Positions 34,186-43,952 are shown, counted from the stretch's first letter. The stretch is DNA of 64,000 bases from Parabacteroides goldsteinii (GCF_015550595.1 NZ_JADNBB010000020.1:1-64000); one strand, 5' to 3'. Numbers and translations are program-made. Notes: generated by a model not told the origin, from the letters alone.

Positions 34186-35847
34186 TTATTTAGCTACTTT
34201 TTCCAATCGTTTCATGATAGAGAATATGAACAGTGCCGATAACAGACAGCACACGATCAGTACGCTCCATACCATCCACAACTGCATTCCTCCCCACAAG
34301 TAACCGATGATAGCCACCAGATAGTTACCGATAGCCGTAGCAACGAACCATCCTCCCATCATCATACCTTTATATTTAGGAGGTGCAACTTTGGATACGA
34401 ATGAAATACCCATCGGTGATAATAATAACTCGGCGAAGGTCAATACCAGGTAAGTAGAGATCAGCCAGTTAGGAGAAACCAATACATCTGCAGAAATACC
34501 ATTCGCTTCAACAGCGGCCGGTGTCGGTAATCCTAAAGATCCTAATGCCATGATAAGGAAACCGCAAGCAGCGATAACCATACCGATACCGATCTTACGG
34601 GGAGCAGAAGGTTCTTTCTTTTTCTTTGCCAGATAACCGAATACTGCCAGTGATACCGGAGTCAGCACAATTACAAAGAACGGGTTGAACTGCTGGAAGA
34701 TCTGTGGCAGGATAGTCACTGTCGAATCCATAGAACTATAGCTCCATCCCAATAAGCCCAGCATGATTATCAACACACCGGCTGAGATGCCTTTAGCCTT
34801 ACCTGTCTTTGACTGGAACAGGGAGAATGCTGAATAAACAACAACCAGTAGGAAAGTGAGGTTTACGATATTGAATCCTAAACGATTCAGACCTGTTACA
34901 GCCTGTGCGGTATAGTCACGTGCAAAGAACGTCAGAGTTAAACCGTTCTGGTGGAATGCCATCCAGAAGAAAATAACAACGGCAAATACCAGTAATAAAG
35001 CCTGGATGCGTGCTTTTGTCTGTTCCGGTGTCAGTTCTTCTTCCTGTACGTTGGCAGGTTTAGCCTGTTTAGAGTTGTAATCGGCATGTTTGAATGTCGG
35101 GCGGAACACCACGTAGATCAACATGGATACAACCAGGGAGATACAAGCAATAGCGAAGCCGTAGTTGTATGCCTCGGATAATTTGTCGATATAGGTTGTA
35201 CAGAAAGTAGCTGTGTCGCCAACGAAATTCTGGGCAGCCTGTAAGCCGCTCAGTGTTGTAGCTCCTTCTTCTGTAATCGTTCCGTTCAGGAATTGATGGG
35301 CGAGTGAAGGGATCTGCGGCACATAAGTGAATCCGGCTTTTCCCAACATCTTGTTAGTGATCATAGTAGCTGCTGTCGGAGCATACATCGCACCGATGTT
35401 GATCGCCATATAGAATATACTGAATGCGGTATCACGTTTTGCTCTGTATTCGGGAGCATCGTATAGGTTACCTACCATTACCTGCAAGTTCCCCTTGAAA
35501 AGGCCTGTACCACAGGCAATCAGGGCTAAAGCACCGAACATCAGTACTTTTCCGGTAGAAGAGGGTGTAGGAATAGATAACAATACATATCCGATGAACA
35601 TCACAATGATACCTGTTGTTACCATTTTTCCATATCCGAACTTATCGGCGAGGATACCTCCGATAAGCGGCATGAAATACACTGCTGCTAAGAAAGAACC
35701 GAAGATGGTTGATGTCTCGGCGGCTGTAAAGCCGAACTTAGCTTGTAAGAATAAAGTAAAAATCGCGAGCATCGTGTAATACCCGAAACGCTCGCCGGTA
35801 TTCGCTAAGGCTAACGCGTATAAACCTTTAGGTTGTCCTTCAAACAT
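34186..35847 (-). CDS. POT/PTR2-family proton-coupled peptide transporter
   Basis: 553 residues, about 14 TM segments. Imports di- and tripeptides. Start GLYALALANTGERFGYYTML carries the POT E-x-x-E-R-F motif with the first Glu replaced by Asn (NTGERFGYY). GGILADKFGYGKMV is the MFS motif A; FSIFYMAINIGAMYAP is the PTR2 signature; FAELLLSPMGISFVSKVAP is the conserved TM10 region. Follows the DUF4831 gene by 19 bases. Confidence 0.93.
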   Translation of the reverse strand: MFEGQPKGLYALALANTGERFGYYTMLAIFTLFLQAKFGFTAAETSTIFGSFLAAVYFMPLIGGILADKFGYGKMVTTGIIVMFIGYVLLSIPTPSSTGKVLMFGALALIACGTGLFKGNLQVMVGNLYDAPEYRAKRDTAFSIFYMAINIGAMYAPTAATMITNKMLGKAGFTYVPQIPSLAHQFLNGTITEEGATTLSGLQAAQNFVGDTATFCTTYIDKLSEAYNYGFAIACISLVVSMLIYVVFRPTFKHADYNSKQAKPANVQEEELTPEQTKARIQALLLVFAVVIFFWMAFHQNGLTLTFFARDYTAQAVTGLNRLGFNIVNLTFLLVVVYSAFSLFQSKTGKAKGISAGVLIIMLGLLGWSYSSMDSTVTILPQIFQQFNPFFVIVLTPVSLAVFGYLAKKKKEPSAPRKIGIGMVIAACGFLIMALGSLGLPTPAAVEANGISADVLVSPNWLISTYLVLTFAELLLSPMGISFVSKVAPPKYKGMMMGGWFVATAIGNYLVAIIGYLWGGMQLWMVWSVLIVCCLLSALFIFSIMKRLEKVAK

Positions 35848-35866
35848 AGAAATTTAAATTAGATTA

Positions 35867-36934
35867 TTATTGAATTATTTGTTTTATGGCGCCGGTCTCC
35901 GGATAGAAATAGACTTTCACCGGAGCTTTTTTGTCTTCAAACATAACAGGAGCAAGGCCTTCGCGTGAACCGAACTGAGTGATTTGGGCTTCTCCTTTAT
36001 ATAGTGTTTTCTTGTTCATGCTGATTTCGATACTAGCTTTTCCCGGTACATTATAAATAATACCTTTCATGGATTTTTCTTTCTTTTCGGCTTCTTTGGG
36101 ATCTAGTATCGGAGCTCGTTCGGTAGCTTTCAAGTTCATATATACAGGAACTCCGCCTAAATCGTCAGCGTCGACAATTCCCATCAGGTTGGAGAAACGG
36201 AATAGAACTTCTTTATCCAGGTTATCATAAGGGGTAATGTTTACCTCATAGTGGGTCGTTTCTTTGGTTACAATACCGGTGAACAGATTGGTTAATGCTT
36301 TTTCCTGTTCTTCCAACTGCTGGATAACCAGCTTCATCGCTTCACCGTCGGGAGGCAGATTGTCCGCGTCTCCGGTTAATATATTCAAGCGGCTTTCACG
36401 GATACGATAGATCTGTTTGGCTGCAACTTCAGCTTGTCTGGCAGTCGATCCAGCCATGAGTAATTCTTCTGAGAATACAGATGCGTCGGTCACTTTAACC
36501 GGTGCTTGTCCACTTTTCTTGATCGTTTCGAGTTCTGACTCTTCAGGAGTGTATTCGGCATTGATGGAACATAATAATCCTTCTTCTGTCAGATAAGCGT
36601 ACGGAGCTACTGTCCCGCTTTTAAATTCAACGATATAAGTATTGTCAGGATCAGGTATTCCCTTGTTGACAAGCGATACTTTACCTAACTCATAATATAC
36701 TTTATCTTCTGTTATTGCATCTTTTACTCCGAGGTATTTTTCTGCATATTTGTAATAAGGCCCGGCTTTACAGGTAACCTTTGTTACTTCAGAATCTACG
36801 ATTAGTTGTGTTTTCGGTAATGAATAGGTAATACCGAAATTATTAGCTTTGACGGCATTTTTCTTTACCACTTTGGTTTGAGCCATGAGCGGCAAGCTAA
36901 ACAAAAGACATGCTATTGTGATCAGATTTTTCAT
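35867..36934 (-). CDS. DUF4831 family exported protein
   Basis: 355 residues from the ATG at 36934 (MKNLITIACLLFSLPLMA, a signal peptide); the frame's TTG at 36940 is unlikely. Family-like core YSLPKTQLIVDSEVTKVTCK, GPYYKYAEKYLG, RESRLNILTGDADNLPPDGE. Bacteroidales-restricted, function unknown, periplasmic. First gene of a unit with the peptide transporter; own promoter at 36971-37001. Confidence 0.85.
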   Translation of the reverse strand: MKNLITIACLLFSLPLMAQTKVVKKNAVKANNFGITYSLPKTQLIVDSEVTKVTCKAGPYYKYAEKYLGVKDAITEDKVYYELGKVSLVNKGIPDPDNTYIVEFKSGTVAPYAYLTEEGLLCSINAEYTPEESELETIKKSGQAPVKVTDASVFSEELLMAGSTARQAEVAAKQIYRIRESRLNILTGDADNLPPDGEAMKLVIQQLEEQEKALTNLFTGIVTKETTHYEVNITPYDNLDKEVLFRFSNLMGIVDADDLGGVPVYMNLKATERAPILDPKEAEKKEKSMKGIIYNVPGKASIEISMNKKTLYKGEAQITQFGSREGLAPVMFEDKKAPVKVYFYPETGAIKQIIQ

Positions 36935-36970
36935 ATCCAAACAAATTATTTTATCTCAATTATGATTGTA

Positions 36971-37001
36971 CAAAACTAGGAAATATTTTGTTAGAAACCA
37001 A
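36971..37001 (-). promoter_or_regulatory. Promoter of the DUF4831-POT unit
   Basis: Minus strand TTG (37001-36999), 20 bases, TAGTTTTG (36978-36971). Start predicted near 36964, 30 bases before the ATG. The rest of 37002-37210 shows nothing I can name. Confidence 0.6.
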
Positions 37002-37210
37002 CCGTAAAGCGTTCTTTTAGTCTTTTGTAATGCAGATGATACGTTTGATTTGTAGTATCTTGGTCTGGTAAGAGAGGTTTATATAAAGCATAGTTAAAGT
37101 TTTGATTAGCCAGAGCAACTTGTGAAAGGAAAAGGAGATCGAGATATGAAGGTTGGTTAAATTATCCTCACAAATTGCTCTAAAAACATAAATTTCAGTA
37201 CGATGCAAAG

Positions 37211-37570
37211 TTATTCAATAACAAATGAGCCAGTTAAGGTCCCATAGTTATGGATTAAACTTAATGTATACTCTCCACTCTGAACGCTCAATGGTATTGT
37301 ATAACTTTGCGGGGTCGATACAGATATATTTTCTTCATAGACTACCGCGCCTGTATTGTCTGTTACTTTTACTGTCAGGTTGCTTAATGGATCAGCAAAT
37401 TCGATTCTTAAGTCATTTCCTTCAATAAATGCTACTGGTGGTGCAGGAATAATGGAACGAACGTCTTCTTGTCCCCATTTGCCTTTTGAAGGGATTCGAT
37501 CAGCGTATATTGACTGAACACAGAACATTCCACAAATCACTAAAAATAAAGCTGCGATTAACCGTTTCAT
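37211..37570 (-). CDS. DUF3244 family small exported protein
   Basis: 119 residues. Signal peptide (MKRLIAALFLVICGMFCVQS), then one small beta-sandwich: FIEGNDLRIEFADPLSNLTV, VTDNTGAVVYEENISV, GEYTLSLIHNYG. It looks like a Por-secretion C-terminal fold without its passenger. It lies downstream of a TPR-HTH regulator on the same strand, 116 bases apart, a common arrangement for DUF3244 genes in Bacteroidales; the regulator may control it. Confidence 0.8.
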   Translation of the reverse strand: MKRLIAALFLVICGMFCVQSIYADRIPSKGKWGQEDVRSIIPAPPVAFIEGNDLRIEFADPLSNLTVKVTDNTGAVVYEENISVSTPQSYTIPLSVQSGEYTLSLIHNYGTLTGSFVIE

Positions 37571-37686
37571 AATCCTATTAATTTAAATTGTCAGTTGATA
37601 AAATTGATAATGCTCCACAAAATTATAATTCGTATCTTAATACCTACTATTTTTTTGTTGACAAAATGGTGACAATGTATAAACTG

Positions 37687-39408
37687 TTATAAACCAGCGA
37701 TGAAAGAGTCGAATTTCTCTGCGTTTTCAGCTTCTTTGGTTAGTTTTTTGTATAATCTTCTGCGGCACTGGGACACTCCTGAGCTAGTAATGTTCATGAG
37801 TATGGCTATTCTTTTTACTGGAATATTAATTTTAACAAGGTAACAAATGCGCAGTTCTTCGAGAGATATTCGTGAGCAAAGTTCTAAAAGACCTTTCTTG
37901 AAATTAGGATAGGTTGCATCTACTAAGAGGAAAAGTTCAGACCATTCACTGTCACTCAGTTTTTCTTCTGTTTGGTGAATCTTTGTATATAAAGTCGATT
38001 TTCTAAGATCTTGTTCTACCAGAAGCATTGTGTCATGTTTCAATGAAATTTGTCTGTTCTCCATTTCAAGCATCAATTTCCTGGTTTCAAAGAGTTGTCT
38101 TTTTACATCACCGATTGTTTCCTGACCAGACGAAAGTTCTTGTTCCAGCAAAGCTATCTTCTTTTTGTTCTCTTCAAGATATTCCAAACTTTGTTTATAT
38201 AACTTTTCCTTTAAGTCTAATAGCCTTTTCTTTTTCTGTTGTTCTTTCTTGAAAAAGAAGAAGAATATGATCAATAGAGCAGTAATGATGATAAGTATCT
38301 GATATATTATGATCATTCTCTGTGTAGCTTCCTGCTCATATTTGTTTTTCTCATCGGATATGCGTTGATAATTAAACATGCTTTGTGCTATCCGAATGTT
38401 TTCAAAATGCGAATCGTGATCGATAGAGTCTCTTAGCTGTTCATATTGATCCCAATACTTCAGATAGTTCTTAAAATCAAGTTTTTGTTTTTCTATCTGA
38501 GCAAGAAAATATAAACTTCCTGCTTGAGTGTATAATATAGGACTTTGCAAACTACGATTCAGATAATGTTGTGCAGAGTCGTGTTGCATAGTCTTATAGT
38601 AGTACTCTCCTAAATTGAGGTAAAAAGGATATAGTAACTTAGGGTTGTTACAAGATTGAATTGCTTTTTGAATACAAATATAAGCTTCATCGTATTTTTC
38701 CATTTGAAGATATAAGCTGCCCAATCCATTTTGAAGAGCTGATATACTTTGAGGTGTGGCTATTTTTATTGCTTGTTCATAATAATAAATAGCACTGTCC
38801 GGTTGATGGGTTTCTGTGAATACACGTGCGATATTGCGTAGAACAAAAGACATATTTGTTGAATCATTTGTATTCTCGAAAAGAGGTAATGTCTTTTTGT
38901 AAAGAGGTAAAGCCATTTCATAAATATCCTGATAACTATAAAGAGTTCCGAGATTACTATTGATCTTTATCAACAGTTCAGGTAAATTGAGACTCTCTCC
39001 TAAAGCAAGTGCCTTTAAATAATATTGTTGAGCTTGTAAAGCATCCTGCATATCTGAATATACACGTCCTGCGTAGTAGTAGGATAAAGCCAGAGGTAAT
39101 AAATCATTATGTTTCTCATAATAATTTGTGGCTATCATAATTAATGAATCCGAGTCATGTATGTAGTAGTTCTTATCCAGTGCCTGAGTAAGTAGCAGGC
39201 AATAGGCGGCATATTCTTTTTCAGATAGTTTTTCGGGAGAGGTTATATTATCGAGTATGGCTAATGAACTGTCCGAGGCCATTTCCATTAACGACCTGGC
39301 CTTATTGAGCTCAGTTGAAACAGAAGTTCTGTTGGAACATGAAACTAAGCATAATAAGCTAATTACAAATGATATTTGTAAAACAATATTTCCAGGTTTA
39401 TTTATCAT
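37687..39408 (-). CDS. TPR-transmembrane-HTH regulatory lipoprotein
   Basis: 573 residues. Lipobox-like LVSC (Cys24); TPR helices about 70-340 (YYYAGRVYSDMQDALQAQQY, NLGTLYSYQDIYEMALPLYK); TM about 363-382 (IYQILIIITALLIIFFFFFK); coiled coil about 390-460; C-terminal HTH-like region (LEELRICYLVKINIPVKRIA, MNITSSGVSQCRRRLYKKL). It could sense in the periplasm with its TPRs and bind DNA in the cytoplasm. A paralogue with the same layout lies at 58029-59699. Likely target: the DUF3244 gene just downstream. Confidence 0.8.
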   Translation of the reverse strand: MINKPGNIVLQISFVISLLCLVSCSNRTSVSTELNKARSLMEMASDSSLAILDNITSPEKLSEKEYAAYCLLLTQALDKNYYIHDSDSLIMIATNYYEKHNDLLPLALSYYYAGRVYSDMQDALQAQQYYLKALALGESLNLPELLIKINSNLGTLYSYQDIYEMALPLYKKTLPLFENTNDSTNMSFVLRNIARVFTETHQPDSAIYYYEQAIKIATPQSISALQNGLGSLYLQMEKYDEAYICIQKAIQSCNNPKLLYPFYLNLGEYYYKTMQHDSAQHYLNRSLQSPILYTQAGSLYFLAQIEKQKLDFKNYLKYWDQYEQLRDSIDHDSHFENIRIAQSMFNYQRISDEKNKYEQEATQRMIIIYQILIIITALLIIFFFFFKKEQQKKKRLLDLKEKLYKQSLEYLEENKKKIALLEQELSSGQETIGDVKRQLFETRKLMLEMENRQISLKHDTMLLVEQDLRKSTLYTKIHQTEEKLSDSEWSELFLLVDATYPNFKKGLLELCSRISLEELRICYLVKINIPVKRIAILMNITSSGVSQCRRRLYKKLTKEAENAEKFDSFIAGL

Positions 39409-39544
39409 CTCTCCTTTTCTTATAGATGTCGAATATACAGCTTTTTTTGAAAAAGAAGGTTAGTGGTATTTATAATAATTTGCTAAAAATGTGGCAAGGG
39501 GAATAAAGCGATTGATTTTTATAGCTGGAGTATTGGCATCATTA

Positions 39545-39593
39545 CTAAAATATGGCCAGCCTGTTTCTTCTGAACAAAAACAGGCTGGCCATA
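39545..39593 (-). terminator. Terminator of the NAD(P)H-hydrate repair gene
   Basis: Perfect 16-base stem TATGGCCAGCCTGTTT (39551-39566) with AAACAGGCTGGCCATA (39578-39593); read leftward, TTTTAGT follows. 28 bases after the stop at 39622. Confidence 0.8.
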
Positions 39594-39621
39594 TGAGTTA
39601 TTCACTAATCCGGGGATTAAT

Positions 39622-41133
39622 TTATTTGATCTGTTTGAATGCTTTTCCCAGCATATCCGTAATATCTCCGGCTATCATACTTTCTTCTGAGCGGTAGACT
39701 GCTGCTAGGTCTCCAGCTGTGCCATGCAGGAATACACCGGCAACGGCGGCTGTTTCGGGTTCGGCTCCCTGAGCTAACAGACCGAGAATAATACCGGTCA
39801 GCACATCGCCGCTACCGGCCGTGGCCATACCCGGGTTGCCGCAGCTGTTGAAGTAAACGTTTCCGGTAGCTGTACAGATAGCTGTATAAGTCCCTTTGAG
39901 GATAACACAAAGCTTATGCTCGGTGGCGAAAGCCTGTGCCTTCTTTAGCCGTTCGTACATCGTATTACTTTCTCCTGCAATGCGGTCGAACTCTTTGGGA
40001 TGCGGCGTCAGGATGCTTCTCGGCGGAATGCGGTTCAACAGGTCTTTATTGGAAGCAAGCAGGTTAAGAGCATCTGCATCCAGGACGACAGGTTTCTCGG
40101 TTGTTTGGAGCAAACGTTCCAGTGCTGCTGCCGATTCCAGATGTTGTCCCAGGCCGGGGCCGACACCGATTGCTGAATAGGGAGCTATTTCCGGTACTGT
40201 CGTGAAATAATCCTGATGAGGATCGAAGCTGACCATTGCTTCCGGAAAAGCAGCCTGCATAATCACTTCCCCACGTTGCGGGATATGTACGGTCAGTAAT
40301 CCGGTGCCGCTTCTCAGGCAGGAACGGGCGGCTAGTAAAGCAGCTCCCATCTTGCCTTTACTTCCGGCGATGAGTAATGCGTGACCGTAGGTTCCCTTAT
40401 GGGAGAACTTTTCACGAGGTTGCAATACTTCGGCTATATCCTCTTCGGTAACCATCATATATGGAGTGGGAGTATTGTCGACAATATCAGGATGGATACC
40501 GATATCCAATACTTTCCATTCGCCGACATATTGTGCATTCTCCGGGAAGAAGAAGGCCAGTTTCGGGAAACCGAACGTAAGTGTCAGGCTGGCTTTTATG
40601 ATAGAGTCCGGATCATTTGTCTGGTTGTTCTCACCGAACAGTCCCGAAGGAATATCGATCGATACGACGGTAGCATCCGACTGGTTTATATATTTCACCA
40701 TTGCAGCAAAACCTCCGGTAATCGGGCGATTCAGGCCTGATCCGAACAAACCGTCGATCACGACATCGCGGTCGGTCAGTACAGGCGGAACAAAGTCGGC
40801 AATAACTTCCGTGAATTCTACTTTTTCCAGTCCGAGTATCCGTTGCTTATTCATTTCGCAATCGAAAGAAAGATGTTCGGTCGGGTTGAACAAATAGGTC
40901 TCTACCTTATAACACTCGTCTTTCAATAGACGTGCGATGGCAAGTGCATCCGCCCCGTTGTTCCCTTGTCCGGCAAAGACGATGATACGTGTTTGTTTGG
41001 AATAACGGCGGCAAAATTCATGTACAAATACAGTAGAGGCGCGTTCGACGAGATCGATAGAACTGATCGGTTCATTTTGAATGGTGTATTGATCGAGTTC
41101 TTTAACTTTGTCTGTTGGAAATATCTTTATCAT
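39622..41133 (-). CDS. nnr: Bifunctional NAD(P)H-hydrate epimerase / ADP-dependent dehydratase
   Basis: 503 residues, fusion of two repair enzymes. The N-terminal YjeF domain (1-215; IVFAGQGNNGADALAIARLL, VVIDGLFGSGLNRP, VVSIDIPSGLFGEN) epimerises damaged NAD(P)HX. The C-terminal ribokinase-like domain (225-500; GHALLIAGSKGKMGAALLAA, SILTPHPKEFDRIAG, GMATAGSGDVLTGII) dehydrates it. Cytoplasmic. Monocistronic with own -7 box (41166-41173) and terminator. Confidence 0.96.
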   Translation of the reverse strand: MIKIFPTDKVKELDQYTIQNEPISSIDLVERASTVFVHEFCRRYSKQTRIIVFAGQGNNGADALAIARLLKDECYKVETYLFNPTEHLSFDCEMNKQRILGLEKVEFTEVIADFVPPVLTDRDVVIDGLFGSGLNRPITGGFAAMVKYINQSDATVVSIDIPSGLFGENNQTNDPDSIIKASLTLTFGFPKLAFFFPENAQYVGEWKVLDIGIHPDIVDNTPTPYMMVTEEDIAEVLQPREKFSHKGTYGHALLIAGSKGKMGAALLAARSCLRSGTGLLTVHIPQRGEVIMQAAFPEAMVSFDPHQDYFTTVPEIAPYSAIGVGPGLGQHLESAAALERLLQTTEKPVVLDADALNLLASNKDLLNRIPPRSILTPHPKEFDRIAGESNTMYERLKKAQAFATEHKLCVILKGTYTAICTATGNVYFNSCGNPGMATAGSGDVLTGIILGLLAQGAEPETAAVAGVFLHGTAGDLAAVYRSEESMIAGDITDMLGKAFKQIK

Positions 41134-41165
41134 ACTTGTCGGATATCTAATGTTTATTCTGCATA

Positions 41166-41173
41166 CAAATGTA
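41166..41173 (-). promoter_or_regulatory. -7 box TACATTTG of the nnr gene
   Basis: Minus-strand TACATTTG, about 33 bases before the ATG at 41133; no clear -33 box. Confidence 0.45.
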
Positions 41174-41234
41174 TAACAAACTTTGCTATGTTGTAGCTAC
41201 TTATTCCAAAAAGGGGAGAAGGCATTTACTCCGG

Positions 41235-42557
41235 TCAGGGAAAAGTAAGCAGGAAACGGCTTCCTTGTCCGGCTTCGGAAATAACGGTGAGGCTACCTTT
41301 ATGCATGTGCATGATCTGCCTGGAAATACTGAGTCCGATGCCCGAACCTGTTGGTTTGGTGGTGAAGAACGGGATGAAGATACGTTCCTGTACATCTGCC
41401 GGGATGCCTGTACCGTTGTCACTGACCTGGATATATGTTTTCCCTTCCGCATTAATCCCAGCCGACAGTTCAATCGATGGCTCACTGCAATTCTGAGTGG
41501 CGTCGACGGCGTTTCGGATCAGGTTGATCAGTATCTGTTCGATCATTGCTTTATCCGCTATTATCTGCAAATGGGAGGTTACGGGAAGTATCTTGACGAT
41601 GTCCGATTTCTCTTTGAATAATACGACGGCACTGTTCAGCAGGCTATCGACGGTAATGATTTCGACGGCAGGTGCGGGAAGTCCTGTCACTTTTCTGTAA
41701 TTCTCTACAAAACGGACCAGCCCGCTACTTCTCCGGAAAATCGTATCGACTGCCTGGTTTACCTCTTCCCGGTCTTCTTCATTGTTATCACCGGATACTT
41801 GTTTGTTTTTCAATAGTTCGGACAAAGATACGATCGGAGTCATGGAGTTCATGATTTCGTGTGTGAGCACCCGTATCAGTTTTTGCCATGCTTCCGTTTC
41901 CTTGTTCTCCAGTACGGAACGGATGTTTTTCATACTTACGACAGTCAACGGCTTACCCAATACCACGAATGACATGGCCGACAGGATCAGTTGTGAATAC
42001 CCCTCTTTCCGGCGGACTTGCAGGATGGAAAGCTCCCCGGGATGTAAAATACGCAGGCGGGCAGGAAGTTCCGGATGATAGACGGCCAGATCGTCTACCG
42101 TTTCGGCAAAGTTCAGTCCCGTTTGTATCCTGGCTGCCTGGTTCATCCATTCTATCTTCCCTGTTTCGGAGGAGTAGACCAGGACCGAAAGGTCGATATG
42201 ATTTGCCAAAGCCTGGAAGTATTGCAACTGGCTTTCCTTCTGTTGCAGGTTCTTTTTATAATGCTGCAACGCTTCCTCCATCGCATCGATCAACTCTTGT
42301 GGCAAGGCCTCCGGTCTGTTTGCCGACGGGATACCGGAAGACAGGAAGTCGGAATAACGGACAGACCAGATAAATTGCCGGAACAGACGGTCGCTTTTCC
42401 CCATCAGGCGGAAAAGGTAATATACTTCAATCAGTATGACGCCCATGACGACAAATGCAGAGATATAAAACTTCCCGGTGACCAGAAATGCAAATACCAG
42501 GCAGGTAATCACCAGTAAAAGGATCAGCCCGGCAGCCTTTTTCGAATACTGTTTCAT
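41235..42557 (-). CDS. NtrB-like sensor histidine kinase
   Basis: 440 residues. Two adjacent TM helices at the N-terminus (AAGLILLLVITCLVFAFLV, FYISAFVVMGVILIEVYYLF) with almost no periplasmic loop, so it probably senses in the membrane or cytoplasm. A PAS-like domain follows (about 105-200, VLVYSSETGKIEWMNQAAR). HisKA with His in VLTHEIMNSMTPIVSLSE; HATPase with NLIRNAVDA and GSGIGLSISRQIM. Overlaps the regulator gene by four bases. Partner of the NtrC-like protein. Confidence 0.92.
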   Translation of the reverse strand: MKQYSKKAAGLILLLVITCLVFAFLVTGKFYISAFVVMGVILIEVYYLFRLMGKSDRLFRQFIWSVRYSDFLSSGIPSANRPEALPQELIDAMEEALQHYKKNLQQKESQLQYFQALANHIDLSVLVYSSETGKIEWMNQAARIQTGLNFAETVDDLAVYHPELPARLRILHPGELSILQVRRKEGYSQLILSAMSFVVLGKPLTVVSMKNIRSVLENKETEAWQKLIRVLTHEIMNSMTPIVSLSELLKNKQVSGDNNEEDREEVNQAVDTIFRRSSGLVRFVENYRKVTGLPAPAVEIITVDSLLNSAVVLFKEKSDIVKILPVTSHLQIIADKAMIEQILINLIRNAVDATQNCSEPSIELSAGINAEGKTYIQVSDNGTGIPADVQERIFIPFFTTKPTGSGIGLSISRQIMHMHKGSLTVISEAGQGSRFLLTFP

Positions 42558-43921
42558 AGTCCGTATTTTTCGAGTCGCCTATATAAAGATGTACGTGTAA
42601 TACCCAATAGCTCGGCAGTCTGTGTCATATTGCCGGAACAATGACGCAACGCATCCTGTATGGTATTCTTTTCCAGCTCTTCGAGATTGAACTTTTCCTC
42701 TTTCTCCTGAGAGGATCGAACCGGTATGCGGAGCATGAAGTCATCGTATTGTAACTGTTTACGGTCGGAAAGGATCACGGCGCGTTCGATGATATGTTGC
42801 AGCTCACGCACATTCCCCGGCCAGTGATACTGCTTTAGAAGCTGACGCGCTTCCTGGGAGAAACCTTCGATCTCCTTCTTATATTTATGGCAGTAGTGCC
42901 GCAGGAAATGGTTGGCCAGGAGAGAGACGTCGTTCCCCCTTTCACGTAATGGAGGAATAGTAATTTCGATTGTATTGATGCGATAAAGCAGATCCTGGCG
43001 GAAACTCCCGTCCTGTACGGCGGCGTGAAGGTCGGTATTTGTGGCACATATCAGGCGGACATCGATCTGTGTCTCCCGGGTCGATCCGAGCCGGTTGATC
43101 TTTTGCTGTTCGATAACGGTGAGCAGCTTCGACTGGAGGGTAAGCGGCAGGTTTCCGATCTCGTTGAGAAACAGTGTGCCGCCCGATGCAATCTCGAAAC
43201 GGCCCGCTTTGCTTTTTCCGGCATCTGTAAAGGCTCCTTTTTCGTATCCGAACAATTCGCTTTCGAACAGGTTATGAGGAATACTACCCAAGTCGATCGG
43301 GATGAAAGCCTCCTGGCTACGGGACGATTGTTTATGCAACGTGTAGGCTATCAGGTCTTTTCCCGTACCGTTTTCGCCGAGCAGGAGGATGTTGGCATCC
43401 GTATTCTTTACTTTTTCCAGGGTGTTGAATACGCTCTTCATGGCAGGCGAGTTGCCGATTAGTTCTATTTCCGGCTCTGTGGTGGTAAGAACAGACTTTT
43501 GTTCCTTCAGCGCTTGTACTTCCGTTCGCCGCAGGCTGAGTTCGAGGGCCGACGAGACAGTGGCCAGCATCTTCTCATTCTGCCAGGGTTTCGGTATAAA
43601 GTCGGTGGCCCCGGCTTTGATAGCCCGCACGGCTTTCTCTGTATCCGAATAGGCTGTGATAAGTATGACTACCGTGTCGGGCGAAATCTCCCGGATACGT
43701 TCCAGCCAGTAAAAGCCTTCTTTCCCGCTGACGGCATCGGCCGTGAAGTTCATATCGAGCAGGATAACGTCGTATTTGGTTCTTGATACCAGGGAGTTGA
43801 TCTCTTTTGGGTCGGTACAGGTCGTGATGCTTTCCACTCGTGGGCGAAGCAGCATTTTCAGGGTGAAGAGGATATCTTCGTTATCATCTATTACCAGTAT
43901 TTTTCCTTGTCGTACAGCCAT
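42554..43921 (-). CDS. NtrC-family sigma-54-dependent response regulator
   Basis: 455 residues. Receiver 1-125 with Asp56 in ILLDMNF. AAA+ domain about 150-385: Walker A GENGTGKD, sigma-54 contact loop GAFTDA, and GGTLFLNEIGNLPL with Asn in place of the usual Asp in the Walker B D-E pair. C-terminal Fis-type HTH (HCSGNMTQTAELLGITRTSL). Activates sigma-54 promoters on phosphorylation by its kinase. The likely target is the divergent ABC transporter at 44374, which has a -24/-12 element and upstream dyads. Confidence 0.95.
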   Translation of the reverse strand: MAVRQGKILVIDDNEDILFTLKMLLRPRVESITTCTDPKEINSLVSRTKYDVILLDMNFTADAVSGKEGFYWLERIREISPDTVVILITAYSDTEKAVRAIKAGATDFIPKPWQNEKMLATVSSALELSLRRTEVQALKEQKSVLTTTEPEIELIGNSPAMKSVFNTLEKVKNTDANILLLGENGTGKDLIAYTLHKQSSRSQEAFIPIDLGSIPHNLFESELFGYEKGAFTDAGKSKAGRFEIASGGTLFLNEIGNLPLTLQSKLLTVIEQQKINRLGSTRETQIDVRLICATNTDLHAAVQDGSFRQDLLYRINTIEITIPPLRERGNDVSLLANHFLRHYCHKYKKEIEGFSQEARQLLKQYHWPGNVRELQHIIERAVILSDRKQLQYDDFMLRIPVRSSQEKEEKFNLEELEKNTIQDALRHCSGNMTQTAELLGITRTSLYRRLEKYGL

Positions 43922-43952
43922 AGCCTTGTTCTTCGTATATTATAGAGTCCCC

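Noticed and set aside
41888-42373. 161-codon plus-strand frame opposite the histidine kinase
   Set aside because: Antisense shadow; low-complexity Pro/Arg/Ser composition, while the kinase frame holds PAS and HisKA motifs.
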